Source of the DNA: Deltaproteobacteria bacterium
GTDB taxonomy: Bacteria > Myxococcota_A > UBA796 > SXON01
Assembly: GCA_014191855.1 (NCBI GenBank)
Contig: BJHF01000069.1
Span: 1 to 35,562 of the forward strand
Direction: 5' to 3'
DNA length: 35,562 nt
Below, in pieces: positions 9,281 through 19,600 of the stretch. The translations under genes were made by a program, and so were the position numbers. The notes beneath the pieces were generated by a model. The model did no database searches. It saw nothing but the letters and a program-made list of their open reading frames with translations, and was not told the origin of the DNA. How positions within the stretch are numbered: the stretch's first letter is position 1; the number at the start of each line of letters is the position of its first letter.

Positions 9281-10035
9281 GGGCTACGGCTCGCCTGAGT
9301 GGTGGCCCAGAGCAGAAACCAGGCGTCGATTCCCTCCCGACGAGTGCGTACGTTCAGATAAAAACAGAACCGGATGGCCGATAACATCGGCTGTGCGACC
9401 AGCGAGCCGAGGATGAAGAACGGCGACGCATCCCCGCTCCACACGCTCCCGAAGGGCTCCCCGAGCCCCAGCACATCCGTCACCAGGAGGTTGCCCATCG
9501 ACGTGATCGACACGATGGACCACGCCTCCAGCGCCACCTGCCAAAAACGAGCCGCCGCCACCTCCTCCGTGCCTGCGCCGGCCAGCGCGCTCACACGCTC
9601 CGCGGCTCCAGACTCCGGGCGCTCGATCGCCGTGACCTCGGGGATGAACAACATCCGCCCCCAGACATACACCAAGAGCGGAGGGATGAGGGCCGCAAAA
9701 AGCAGGCCGATCCCGTAGTACAGCGTGGTGGGCACCGTCGCCCACCACCCACTGAACGTGCGCCGGAGGGAGCCCGGTTGGGGGCGACCCGCAGCACGGT
9801 CGCTCACGACGAGGAGCGTGGGGAGCTGGGCGAGGCGCCCCACGAACACCCCAACGAGAACGCCGAGCCATGGATCAATCCACCAGGCGGCCGCGGCCGA
9901 GGCAGCCGCCAGCGCCCAAGCCGGGAGCACGCCCAAGAGGACCCGCCGAGCGTCACGGCGCAGCAGCACCGCCGCAAGATCGAGCAGCTCCGTGGAGCCT
10001 CGACGCCGCATCACCAGCCCGGTTTCTCCGATCAT
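9277..10035 (-). CDS. Polytopic membrane protein of the MoxR operon
   Basis: Predicted 252-residue integral membrane protein of unknown function. The start is ATG 10035 (MIGETGLVMRRRGS), because it overlaps the stop of the RDD-SpoIIM gene by 4 bp (ATGA); a much longer open frame upstream lies wholly within that gene. Hydrophobic segments lie near residues 31-51, 52-75, 95-122, 172-195 and 205-228, so four to five membrane passes are likely. The stop overlaps the DUF4350-like gene by 4 bp (GTGA). I recognise no catalytic motif. The position inside a MoxR-DUF58-SpoIIM-RDD cluster suggests a structural partner of that membrane module. Confidence 0.75.
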   Translation of the reverse strand: MIGETGLVMRRRGSTELLDLAAVLLRRDARRVLLGVLPAWALAAASAAAAWWIDPWLGVLVGVFVGRLAQLPTLLVVSDRAAGRPQPGSLRRTFSGWWATVPTTLYYGIGLLFAALIPPLLVYVWGRMLFIPEVTAIERPESGAAERVSALAGAGTEEVAAARFWQVALEAWSIVSITSMGNLLVTDVLGLGEPFGSVWSGDASPFFILGSLVAQPMLSAIRFCFYLNVRTRREGIDAWFLLWATTQASRSP

Positions 10036-11723
10036 CGGCGACGAACCCCCGACAACCACAAGACGACCAGCCCCACCTGAACCAACCCAAAGACCGCCTT
10101 GACGACATCGGGGAGCATCCAGCCCGACCAGAAGCCCTCGATCATCGCGGCGACCAGCAGCATCGTGGCTGCACCGCCGGCCAGTCGCAGCACGTCGGGA
10201 CCCGCGAGGCGCAGCGAAGCGGCGCGGGTGCGATCGCCGGGCGCAACCAGCGCGGCCCCCAGTCGTAAGCCGGAGGCGCCCGCGATCAGGATCGCCGTGA
10301 GCTCCCACGCGGTATGTCCGCTGGTGAACCGGAGCAGGTTGCCAAGCGCGCCCACGCTCGCGAGGTACCCGGTCGTGGATCCGATCGCGATGCCGTTGCT
10401 CACGAGCACCCACGCCGTGCCCAGGCCACCGAGCACCCCCGCGCCGGCGGCCCGCAGCGCGATCCCCACGTTGTTGAGCACGTAGAACCCGGCCATCGTC
10501 GCGTTCTGGTCGGCGCTCCGCGAGTCGGGGTGGAGATACCAGTCCTCCAGATCCCCCCGCACCCCCGGCGGGAGCAGGCGGGCCGCAACGTCAGGGTCGA
10601 AAGCGGCGCCCAGCGCGCACAGCACGAAGGGCACCCAGAACAGGGCCGAAGCGATGCCGAACCAACCTAGGTTACGATGGAGCGCGGCTGGGAACTCCTC
10701 GAAGAGGAAGCGGCGCACGGGCTCGACGGAGAGGTGAACGGAGGCCGGCCGCGAGCGATGGATCAGCAGCTCCGCCTCCCAGATCACCTCCTCCGCGGCG
10801 CGAGCGCGACTCGGCGATACGTCGCGCAGTCGCCCCAACTCGGCCACGACCGCGCGAAGGTGCCAGACGATCTCCGAGGATCGAGCCGCGTCGACGCCGC
10901 GCCACGTGTGCGCGTCGAGGAGCCGCCGCAGGGCCGCCGTTTCGTCGCGCCCCGCGCCGGCGGCCCGCTCCAGCTCGGGCTGCACCGCGCGCGCCGCGCC
11001 GAGGAGCCGTTGCAGCACCCGAACGGGACGCCCCGCCGACACCCGATACCGCGCAGCAAACGCGTCGACCACGCGGCCCGCCACCCACTCGCTCCACACG
11101 AGGCCAAACCGCGTGGAGGCGGAGGCCCACTCCTCCAAGGCGCGGCGATCTCCGGCCGTAATCCGCCGGTGTCGCGGCAGAACCGGCACCTCCCGCTCGC
11201 TGAGCGCGGGCTCGATCGCGACAGGTGCGGGGGGCTCCTCCACGCGCTCCTCCCGCACCACGATCGTGCCCGCCACGATGTCTCCGAGGCGGCGAAAACG
11301 GGCGTCGGCGAACGCAGAAGCCGCGCCGACGAAGTACAGCCCCGGGAGGGCATCCGCCACCCGCACGAGGTTTCGAAGCATCACTTCACGAGGTCCAACC
11401 GGCGTTCCGTCCAGCCGCATCACGCGCAGGTGCATCACGCGCTTGCCAGGGCTGCGGCCGTCGTCGAGCCATTCCCAGAACACGTACCAGGCCCAGTCCA
11501 TCACGAAGAGGAGGATCAACCACGCGCCAGTGCCGATCCCCTCGCCCCCGATGCCGAGAACGAAGCTGCCCAACACGCCGAGGACGACGACTCGGATCGC
11601 AGCGTCGATCCCCCAGGCCAGCCCGCGAGCCGCGGGACCCGCCAGCGACACGCGAAGCTCCACGTGCTCGGGAGTCTCGAGCGCGACGCGATTATCGAGC
11701 GGGTCATCGGCGCGAGACGTCAT
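10032..11723 (-). CDS. RDD domain fused to SpoIIM-like membrane domain
   Basis: A 563-residue protein starting at ATG 11723 (MTSRADDPLDNR); the frame is open further upstream but that is a shadow of the preceding gene, and this ATG gives a 4-bp ATGA overlap with its stop. Residues about 20-165 form an RDD domain: RGLAWGIDAAIR, then an acidic WLDDGRSPGKR loop and RRLGDIVAG. A helical cytosolic linker (about 185-310) leads to a stage II sporulation protein M-like domain (about 320-555) with NNVGIALRAAGAGVLGG and SGHTAWELTAILIAGASGLRLG. RDD and SpoIIM proteins usually occur as two adjacent genes in MoxR clusters, so a single chain is notable. SpoIIM-like proteins outside endospore formers have no sporulation role that I can infer here. 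Confidence 0.88.
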   Translation of the reverse strand: MTSRADDPLDNRVALETPEHVELRVSLAGPAARGLAWGIDAAIRVVVLGVLGSFVLGIGGEGIGTGAWLILLFVMDWAWYVFWEWLDDGRSPGKRVMHLRVMRLDGTPVGPREVMLRNLVRVADALPGLYFVGAASAFADARFRRLGDIVAGTIVVREERVEEPPAPVAIEPALSEREVPVLPRHRRITAGDRRALEEWASASTRFGLVWSEWVAGRVVDAFAARYRVSAGRPVRVLQRLLGAARAVQPELERAAGAGRDETAALRRLLDAHTWRGVDAARSSEIVWHLRAVVAELGRLRDVSPSRARAAEEVIWEAELLIHRSRPASVHLSVEPVRRFLFEEFPAALHRNLGWFGIASALFWVPFVLCALGAAFDPDVAARLLPPGVRGDLEDWYLHPDSRSADQNATMAGFYVLNNVGIALRAAGAGVLGGLGTAWVLVSNGIAIGSTTGYLASVGALGNLLRFTSGHTAWELTAILIAGASGLRLGAALVAPGDRTRAASLRLAGPDVLRLAGGAATMLLVAAMIEGFWSGWMLPDVVKAVFGLVQVGLVVLWLSGVRRR

Positions 11724-13468
11724 GGGGAGGACGCCAAACAGCCTAGCTTGGATCCATCCAGCGTGTACACCGCCGCGCCGTCGCCTTCGGCCTGCGGCTC
11801 GCCGATCATGGGCGTCAACAGGCGCCGCAGACGCGGCCACATCGACTTGTTGAACGTTGCCCCCCCGCGCCCAGCGGCGGCGCCCTCCATACGGCTGAGG
11901 TCCACGACGACGTAGCGGAAGCCAAGGGCCACGAGGGCTTCGCGCTCCGCCGGATTGAAGCTTGGATCCTGGGTAACCTTGAGCTCTCCGTAGGCGAGGA
12001 GGCGATCCAGGAATCCGTTCTCCGCGCGAAGTTGCAGCGCCCCGGCGCTCCCAAAGGCGGGTTTCTTCACCAACATCCCGCTCAAAAGCGGGTGATGGTG
12101 CACCGTTTGAAACCAGAGGTTGTGCTGGTCCGCGAGGAAGGGCAGGTCCACCACCGCGCCCGGGGGCGCATCGGCGAGGCACCGGAGCGGCGCGGGCTCC
12201 CGAGCATCCCAGGTGGGGGCGGGCAGATCCCCGGTTCTCACGAGCTCGATCATCACCGCGGCCAGAAAGACCCACGAGAGGCCCCGCACCCGGGCGAGCA
12301 GCGGGATCACCATCACGAGGCCCAGGTACAACCCGAAGATCGCACGACCGGGCCACCACCATCGCCGGAGCAGGTCCACGTGGCTCGCCGCCCACACCCA
12401 GGGGCGGTTCACCACGAAGCCCGAGCCCACCACGATCGCGGGCCCGGTGGCCGCGATCGCCGCCACCAACGCCACACACAGCGCGCCGGCCACGAGCTCC
12501 CAGCGCCGCGCCCGCGCCGCGAGCACGAGGCCCACCAGGGCCGCGCCCGCGGTGGCGAAGCCGAGCGAGGGCTCGGCGCCCACGAAGCGAAGCCCCTCGT
12601 CGTCGATCAATGAGCCGGCCACGCCGAGGAACGGCGCGAGGACGTGCAGCCCGGCGCTGTCGCCTTCCATGGTCGTCATGGCCAGCGGCGCGATCGGTCC
12701 GGCTCCATTGAGCGCCAACAGGCCGGGGACGGCGCCAGACGCCAGCGCGTCTCGCATGAGGATCACGCCCGGCGCCACGACAATCCCGGCCACCATCGCC
12801 GATACAGCGAGGTAGAGCGCGCGTCGGTTCCGCGACCGATCCGTCACGATCCTTACGAGCCCGAGGACCGCGGCCAGCAGGCCCACCACCAGCCCTCCGT
12901 ACCAGTACAACCAGCCCGAGGCCGCGACCGCGAGGCCCGTGAGCACCGCCTCCACCAGCGTGGTGGCCCCCCACACCCCTGCGAGGGCGAGCGCGGGCAA
13001 CGCCAACCAGGCCTGCGTGGGGCGACCGCCCGCCAGCTCATTGAGCACATAGGGGTTGAGCGAGAGGGCGATCCCCGCCGGCCAACCCGGGAGCCCCGTC
13101 GCGATGCGCCCCAGTCGCGCGCCCGCCGCGAAGTTGGTCGCGACGACGACGGCGATCCAGGCGTTGTAGCCCGCGGTATTTCCGAGGATCGCCCGCAGCG
13201 GAAGCGCGAGCATCGCATCGAGCAGGTTGCCGCCCGTGTGCGTGAACACATCTTTTCCGGTCGGGTAGAACAGCAGATCGGTGTGGAAGAAGGAGGCCCG
13301 GCCGGCCACGAGCTCGCCGGCGTACCAGAACCACCATTGGGTGCCGAAGCCATCGACGTACCGCTCCCCGAGCGCGCGCTCGGTCGGCGCGAGCAGCACG
13401 GGCGCCAGCACGACGAGCACGGCGAGCCCGCCAAGGACTTGCGCGATCCGCCGTTCGCGGAGCTTCAA
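11720..13468 (-). CDS. GT-C-like polytopic membrane protein
   Basis: About 582 residues with around ten or more membrane segments spread over the first 420 residues, then a soluble C-terminal domain (about 425-582) beginning near the PTWDAREPAPLRCL motif. The layout (acidic YVDGFGTQWW loop after the first helix, FFHTDLLFYPTGKDVFTHTGGN loop, many helices, extracytoplasmic tail) resembles GT-C-fold lipid-linked glycosyltransferases or YfhO-like proteins, but no diagnostic motif proves activity. I choose TTG 13468 (MKLRERRIAQVLGG) because it overlaps the Omp85 stop by 4 bp (TTGA), as at the neighbouring junctions. GTG 13498 would add ten residues and is the alternative. The stop overlaps the RDD-SpoIIM start by 4 bp. 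Confidence 0.78.
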   Translation of the reverse strand: MKLRERRIAQVLGGLAVLVVLAPVLLAPTERALGERYVDGFGTQWWFWYAGELVAGRASFFHTDLLFYPTGKDVFTHTGGNLLDAMLALPLRAILGNTAGYNAWIAVVVATNFAAGARLGRIATGLPGWPAGIALSLNPYVLNELAGGRPTQAWLALPALALAGVWGATTLVEAVLTGLAVAASGWLYWYGGLVVGLLAAVLGLVRIVTDRSRNRRALYLAVSAMVAGIVVAPGVILMRDALASGAVPGLLALNGAGPIAPLAMTTMEGDSAGLHVLAPFLGVAGSLIDDEGLRFVGAEPSLGFATAGAALVGLVLAARARRWELVAGALCVALVAAIAATGPAIVVGSGFVVNRPWVWAASHVDLLRRWWWPGRAIFGLYLGLVMVIPLLARVRGLSWVFLAAVMIELVRTGDLPAPTWDAREPAPLRCLADAPPGAVVDLPFLADQHNLWFQTVHHHPLLSGMLVKKPAFGSAGALQLRAENGFLDRLLAYGELKVTQDPSFNPAEREALVALGFRYVVVDLSRMEGAAAGRGGATFNKSMWPRLRRLLTPMIGEPQAEGDGAAVYTLDGSKLGCLASSP

Positions 13469-16400
13469 ATCGCCCCCACGGCGAAGTGGACCCGCCACGT
13501 TGCCTCGTCTCGATAGTCCAATGGGGAAGGATTGAAGCCGAGATCGAGCTGGAGGGGACCGATCGGCGTGGTGCGTCGGATGCCCACGCCCAGGCCGCCA
13601 CGCACCAGAGGGTCATCGCCGAGCCGCTCGGAGTCCGTTTCCACCGTGGGGCTCAACCACCACACATTGCCGATATCGGTGAACACCGCGAGCTGCCAGG
13701 AGCTGAGGCTGGCCAGACCGAGGCGCGGAAAAGGGACGTCGATCTCGACGGTTCCGATGGCCATGGCGTCACCGCCGGTCGTGACCCACCGGCCCGGGGC
13801 GCCGCGCTGGCTGTGATCCACGACGGGACGGAGGGCGTCGGGCCAATCCACGCTCTCTGCGCTGCTGTTGTTGGCCGGTCCCACCTGATCCACGTCGAAG
13901 CCCCGGAAGGAGCCGCCCCCGCCCGCGCGGAACCGATCCTCGATCGGGATGTTCACGTCGGCATTGGGCACGATCACCGTGCCACCGCGGGCCCGTAGGA
14001 TCAAACCGAGGCCGGCGACCGGCACAAGTTGCGTCCAGCTCCCCTCGGAGCGCACGAACGCGATGTCGCTCAACAGATCATCGTTCACCCGCAGCGCGAG
14101 GCTCCCGATGCCGCCGCGACTGGGGTTCACCACGTCGTCCCGGAGATCCAGCACGAAGCTGGCGTCGATGCCGCTCGCCCACCGCCCCTCGCTCGGCAGG
14201 ATGGGCTGCGCCTCGCCGTCTCCAGCGACGCCCAGCTCCGACGCCCAGGCGTCGTTGGCCACGAGCACGCCCGAGTCCACGTCGAGCAACCGACGATACT
14301 GCGCGCGGTAACCCAGCTCCGCTGTGGCTTCCGGCGAGATCTTGAGCCGAACGCCTGCGCCCCCGCCCGAGCGTTGGATCCGGTACGAGCGCTCCTGCTG
14401 CTCCTCGTTGAACAGCACGTCTACGGACACGCGCTCCCCGGTGGTGGGCAGGTCGGGTGCTTCATACCGAAGCGCCGCCTTCCACTCGGGAGCCACCCAG
14501 TCCAGGTCCCACCCATCGGCGATCCACCCGACGCCGGCTTGGCCGTACAGGGTGAGCCGGTGCGCCAACCCCCACAAATTGCGGTGCCCTGCCCGCGCGA
14601 ACACGGCCGCGCCATTGTCGGTCGCGATGCCCCCGCCTACCTCAAAAGAGAGGTTCTTCTTCTCCGTCACGGTCACGATGACGTCCTTGACCCGGTCCTC
14701 GTCGCCGACCGCCTCAACGCTCACACGCGAGAACACCCCCAGGTCGTACAACGAACGCCGGATCTCGGCGAGGCCCGCGGGGGAGACCGGGTCGCCCGGA
14801 TGCACATCGATCGGGCGCTCGATCGTGTCGCGACGCGTCCGGCTATGGCCGCGCACCAGGACGGAGCGAACCAGCACGAGCGGACCCGGCACCACGTCGA
14901 TGCGCACGGACGCGTCGGTTCCGGCCGTATCCAGCGTGGTGGTGACGTGGGCATCCGCGTGCAAGAAGCCCTGTTGTTGGTGGCGCTCGACGATCCTTCG
15001 CGCGCGCTCCGCCACCGAGTTCGGGTTCAGCGATTTCCCCACAAGGTCGGCGAACAACGCCGTGCCCGGCACCCCGGGAACCCCGCCAGCCACCTCGACC
15101 GAGCGCAGCGTCGCCCGCGGGCCCGCGTGCACCTCATAGGCCACCTCCACCTGCCGCGTCGGGCCGTCACTCGCCGCGAGCGGCGCGAACGCCGAACGAC
15201 TCACGGACACGCCAAGATAGCCCTGAGACCGATAGAATTCCTCGATCGCATCCGCGGCGCGATCCGCGGACTCCGGTGTGACGGTCTGCCGTCGCAAAAG
15301 GTCGGAGGAGAGCACCTCTGCCGAGGACTCCGCTGTGGCCTGACACAGGAAGCGCTCGGCGCGCGCGCGCAACGCGGCGGCGCGCGGTTTTTCGCCGAAG
15401 CGGCCGCGACGGGCGTCTACACAGCCATAGAAACCGCCACGGGTGGAGGCCCCGATCGCGTTGGGGTCCACGGTGTCGCCCGTGGAGGTGGCGGTGCGAA
15501 GGACGTACCGGGGGCCGCGGCTCCCCCCGAGTGTGAGCTTCACAGCCTCCTCCGACTCCGCGACCCACACCTCGATCTTCGCATCCAACCACCCATCTTG
15601 AGCCGCAGCATCGTTGAGCGTTGCGCTCGCCTCCGCGGCAAAGTCGCGACCGAGCCGCGCGCCCTCGTCGAGCCCCATCTCCGCAACCAGCTCCTCCTCC
15701 CCCGGAAGCCGAGAGCGCTCGGTGTGGTCGGCCAGCTCGATCGTCCACTGGCGGCGCGCTTCGATGAGCACAGACACGCGATCACCCCCCTCCGGCAACG
15801 GCGCAACCTTCAGGTTCACCCGCGCTTCTGGCCACCAGCTCCGACGCCACCAGAGCACCTTTGGCGCCCAGGCATGCAGCCGGCGCGTGAGCGCATCCTG
15901 CGCGGCGCGGAGGCTCACGTCGGTCCATGGTTTGCCCACCGCGACGCCCGCCCGCGCCAAAACGCCCCGCACTTCCGCCTCCGAGAGGGCCTCATTCGGG
16001 CGTACCTTCACCTCAGCCACGCGCTGCGGCTCCCCCTCGTTCACGCTCACCGACAGCTCAACGTCCCCATCCTCATCGAACGCCCGCGCCACCGTGACCG
16101 CTGCCGACGGCCAGCCGCGCGATCGGTAAGACGCGGCGATTGCCGCCTCAAAGCGACCCGGATCGTCGTGCGCCCACGCGTCCCCTTCCGCGAGGCCCAC
16201 GAGGCCGAACAGCTCGCGCGGAGCGAACGCCCGCACGCCGTCGAGCGTGAGCTTCACAACCTTGGGCGTGGGGAATACACGGTACTCAACCCGTACCCCG
16301 ACCCCATCCTCGCCGTCGGGCAGCACGACGGGCCATGGATCGACCCACACCTCGACCTGCGAAAACTGCCCAGCGCGATAGAGCGTCGCGACGTCCTGGC

Positions 16401-16602
16401 GAACGTCGAGCGGGTGAAACAGGCCGTCCTGCCGAATTCGGAGCAGCGCGTCGAGGCTCTCGTCGCCGAGACCCCCGCGCGGGGCGGACACCGTGACGAA
16501 CGCAACGAGCTTGCCGGAAGAGGCGAGCAAGCCGTCGGCCCACGCCTCCGGTGAGTCTCCATCGGCAGCCAGCGCCAGCCCAACGAGCAGAGCGAGGGTC
16601 AG
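13465..16602 (-). CDS. Omp85-family outer-membrane protein (BamA/TamA-like)
   Basis: About 1045 residues. Omp85 proteins insert or translocate proteins at the outer membrane through a 16-stranded barrel preceded by periplasmic POTRA domains. POTRA-like modules fill about residues 20-640, including VRSVLVRGHSRTRRDTIERPIDVHPGDPVS near 560-590, and the barrel follows. The L6 lock motif is GGGGSFRGFD near residue 895. The last residues are HFAVGAI, without the usual terminal aromatic. The only start giving a signal peptide is CTG 16602 (reads MTLALLVGLALAADG), which overlaps the TamB stop as CTGA; no in-frame ATG, GTG or TTG lies between it and 16863 deep in the TamB gene. A Cys-containing insert (about 385-440) is unusual. 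Following a TamB-like gene, it most resembles TamA, but is much longer than E. coli TamA. Confidence 0.88.
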   Translation of the reverse strand: MTLALLVGLALAADGDSPEAWADGLLASSGKLVAFVTVSAPRGGLGDESLDALLRIRQDGLFHPLDVRQDVATLYRAGQFSQVEVWVDPWPVVLPDGEDGVGVRVEYRVFPTPKVVKLTLDGVRAFAPRELFGLVGLAEGDAWAHDDPGRFEAAIAASYRSRGWPSAAVTVARAFDEDGDVELSVSVNEGEPQRVAEVKVRPNEALSEAEVRGVLARAGVAVGKPWTDVSLRAAQDALTRRLHAWAPKVLWWRRSWWPEARVNLKVAPLPEGGDRVSVLIEARRQWTIELADHTERSRLPGEEELVAEMGLDEGARLGRDFAAEASATLNDAAAQDGWLDAKIEVWVAESEEAVKLTLGGSRGPRYVLRTATSTGDTVDPNAIGASTRGGFYGCVDARRGRFGEKPRAAALRARAERFLCQATAESSAEVLSSDLLRRQTVTPESADRAADAIEEFYRSQGYLGVSVSRSAFAPLAASDGPTRQVEVAYEVHAGPRATLRSVEVAGGVPGVPGTALFADLVGKSLNPNSVAERARRIVERHQQQGFLHADAHVTTTLDTAGTDASVRIDVVPGPLVLVRSVLVRGHSRTRRDTIERPIDVHPGDPVSPAGLAEIRRSLYDLGVFSRVSVEAVGDEDRVKDVIVTVTEKKNLSFEVGGGIATDNGAAVFARAGHRNLWGLAHRLTLYGQAGVGWIADGWDLDWVAPEWKAALRYEAPDLPTTGERVSVDVLFNEEQQERSYRIQRSGGGAGVRLKISPEATAELGYRAQYRRLLDVDSGVLVANDAWASELGVAGDGEAQPILPSEGRWASGIDASFVLDLRDDVVNPSRGGIGSLALRVNDDLLSDIAFVRSEGSWTQLVPVAGLGLILRARGGTVIVPNADVNIPIEDRFRAGGGGSFRGFDVDQVGPANNSSAESVDWPDALRPVVDHSQRGAPGRWVTTGGDAMAIGTVEIDVPFPRLGLASLSSWQLAVFTDIGNVWWLSPTVETDSERLGDDPLVRGGLGVGIRRTTPIGPLQLDLGFNPSPLDYRDEATWRVHFAVGAI

Positions 16603-19600
16603 TCCAGCTCCCAGCGGTACTTGAGCTCGGTGCCGGCGGCCGATCCGAGATCCAACGATCTGCCTTCCTCCTGACTCGTTACGTACACCGAGGCGAAGAA
16701 GCTCTTGGTTACGCGGCGTTCGAGCGCCAGGTAGAGGTCGTAGTCCGCCAGATCGAGCTCCCCCGCGGCGGTGAACCCGAAGAAGTCCTTCTCCGCGACC
16801 ACGCGCCAGTTGCTGTCCAACGTCGGAGTACCGCGCGAGTTGATACCGCTCACGAGGTTCCACCGGTCCACGATCTGTGCCGGGTTTGAGGCCACCTGCG
16901 CAGCGACCAGATCGGTAGCCTGGGCCGCGAGGGCCACCGCGGCCGTCGCCCCGTACTGCTCGAACTCCTCACGCGTCATGCCGAAGAGCAGCAACGTATT
17001 GATGTCGGCCTGGCTTAGGAAGGGATCGCTGCTCGTCGTCGTCGTCCAGTCCGAAAACGGGCCGGTTACGCCGTAGTAGACGTGGTAGCTCTGCTCGCGC
17101 CCGCTGAGGTCGGTCTCGAGTTGAATGTCGAGATCGGGGTCGAAGCTGTAGGGATCTACGTAGCGAATCTCGCCCCGGGCGATCTCGAACTCGCGATCCT
17201 GCAGGTACACCCGCCCCCCGGCACCAACGTCGATATGCCCTTCCATCCCGGGGCGCGCGGTGTCCCCCACGATCCGCAGGTCGGCCGAAGCCAGCCCGTC
17301 CGCCAGGTTGTTGCGCAGCCGGATCGTCTCATCGGCATGCACCTCCAGGTCCATGCTGAAGTAGTCCTCCCGCGAGGCCGAGGCTGCGTCCGTAAGCCGG
17401 CTCGACTGTAGCGCGACGATCTTGCCCTCCCAGTCGATGCGGTCGCGAAACTGCATGTCGAGGATGTCGATCCGCCCGCTCATGAACAAGTCGCCGACGG
17501 GGCCATCAAAGCGCAGGTCTGCGTCGCCCACCATCGACGGCAGGTATTCCAGGTACTGAACACGGGCGTCGTCGAGCTTCGCGCTCAGGTCGAAGCGCGA
17601 AGGCCACCAGCTCTCGCCGGTCGTAATCGTCCCCCCGCCCGTGAGCCGGCCGCCCCCCACCTCGCCATCCACCCCGCTGATCACGTAGCGGCCGCCGTCC
17701 GCCTCGACACGAAAATCAAGGTTTGTAAACGTGTTTGGGAAATACTCCGTCCGCAATGTCGTATCCTTCGCCAAAAGGGAGATCTTCACCCCCTTCGGCC
17801 CCACCCCGGTGCCCGCCTCCACGTCCAGGGTTGCCGTGCCTTCCGCGAGCGGCACACCCGGAGCGAACATCCGGATCAGGTCCATGTCCACGGTCCCGCC
17901 GCCGCGGAACGCCGCCCTCCCATCGGACGTCGTCCAGCCTTCGAGGCCGAGCTTGGTGCGTCCCCCGTCGCCCAGCGACAGGCCAGGCACCTGCACGGAG
18001 CGCCCGTGGACGGCCACGACCCAATCCTCGTCGTTTTGCAGGGTATGGCCGTTCCAAACGACCTTTACGTCTGGGAAACGGGCCTCGATGTCCACGGGCG
18101 TGGGATCGTCGCCAAAGTGCCCAGCGAGCTCCACTTCCCCCGTGAGCGTGGCATCGATGGGGGTTCCGTCGGCGCCGTCGGGGTAGAGCACGGACACCGG
18201 AAACCGCTCGAACGATGCGTGAAGATCATACGGTTGATCCCCATGGAGCTGCAAGCGGCCCTCCGCCCCTCCGGCGCCCCCGAGGAGCGTGGCCCGCCAC
18301 GCCAACTGTCCCCCGGTTTCGGTGGAGAACCGCAACACCGAGTCTTCCACGTTGCGCCCACGCACCTGCGCCCGCTGCACCACGATCCTCCCTCGGGGCT
18401 CCCAGTCAAAGAGGGTGCCCCCCACGCGCACGTCGCCCACCAGCTCGCCGCTGGCCGGGATCGCCATCGACTGAAGGTGGTCGAGCGTCTCCAGTCGCAG
18501 TCCATCGGTCAAGATCTCCGTGTTCATCACGAACTCGTGCCCGATGGTGCCGCGCGCCAGCACGGCCTCATCCCGGCGTCGGAGGCTCAGATCGTCGAGG
18601 GTCAGCACGCCATCGTCCATCCAAGCCGTCGCGACGCCAGCCTCAAAGCGTTCGCCATACACGTCGATGTCGTCCAGCTCGGCGTGGACCTCCCCGCTCA
18701 GCCGCTTCGGGTTGCCATGAAGCACCGCGTTGGCCGACACCCGCCCGTCAAGCTCCCCGAGGTCCACGAAGATGCCGCTCAGATCCTTGATGCGCCCCTC
18801 GGGGACCACGATCTGTGTGTCCATCCATAAGCCATCGTCGCCGAACACGAGGGAGTAGTTGCCCAGGTAGTGGGTCGCGCCAAGGTCGCCCTGAAGCTGG
18901 GAGAAGTCGAGGCGCGTCAGATCGCTGTCGAGGTGAGCCTGGAGGTGATCTGCGATGGGATAGTCAAGGACCACCGCATCCACGACGTCGAGCGTGGCGG
19001 AGGCCAGCAAGTGATCGAAGGGGCCCGCCAGCGTTCCGGTGATGCGACCGCGCCCCCCCAGACCGGCGCCTCCGAGCGGCTGGAGCCACGTGAGGTCGAG
19101 GTCCTGGAGGTCGGTGCGCAGCCGGAGCGGTCCCTGGGCCTCAAAACCGATGTCGGCCCACGCGGATCCGTGCCCCGGGCCGAATCGAAGGTCCGCCGCA
19201 TCGAGGATGATGTGGGTCGCGTCCACAACGAGCGTCCCCTGCAACCGCCCGCGTGGAACATCGAGCATCACGTCGGCGCGACCGTCGTACACGCCGTCCC
19301 GAACGATCAGATCGATGCCGTTGATCTCGAAGGGTCCGGCCAGCACGAACGGAGAGAGGTTGCCGACGGCGTGGGTCTCCACGTCGGCCTCGAAGTCCAC
19401 CCAGGGGGCCGCGAAACCGCCCGTTTGACGCAAAACGCGGCCGAGGTGAAGCCCCTCCCCCACCACATCCACCTTCACGTCCTTGCTGTTCGTGTCCACC
19501 TCCGCGGTGATGTCCACGACGCCCTCCCCCCACGGCACCCGCAGGTGTTCGGCTCGGAGGGTGTGCCCTGAAAAACTGAGGGGGCCAACCAGATCGCCCA

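Noticed and set aside
10036..10413. Upstream extension of the small polytopic membrane protein
   Set aside because: Arg/His-rich, inside the SpoIIM coding region; ATG 10035 with the ATGA overlap is far better.
11724..12974. Long upstream extension of the RDD-SpoIIM frame
   Set aside because: It is an Arg/Gly/Pro-rich shadow of the GT-C-like gene; the ATG at 11723 gives the RDD start and the 4-bp overlap.
13529..16554. Very long plus-strand open frame opposite the Omp85 gene (about 841 residues from 14029)
   Set aside because: Antisense shadow typical of high-GC DNA: His/Arg/Pro/Ala-rich with no domain, while the minus strand carries a clear Omp85 protein.
16603..16863. Upstream extension of the Omp85 frame to GTG 16863
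   Set aside because: The extra 87 residues are Arg/Gly-rich, lie entirely within tamB in another frame and would bury the signal peptide.
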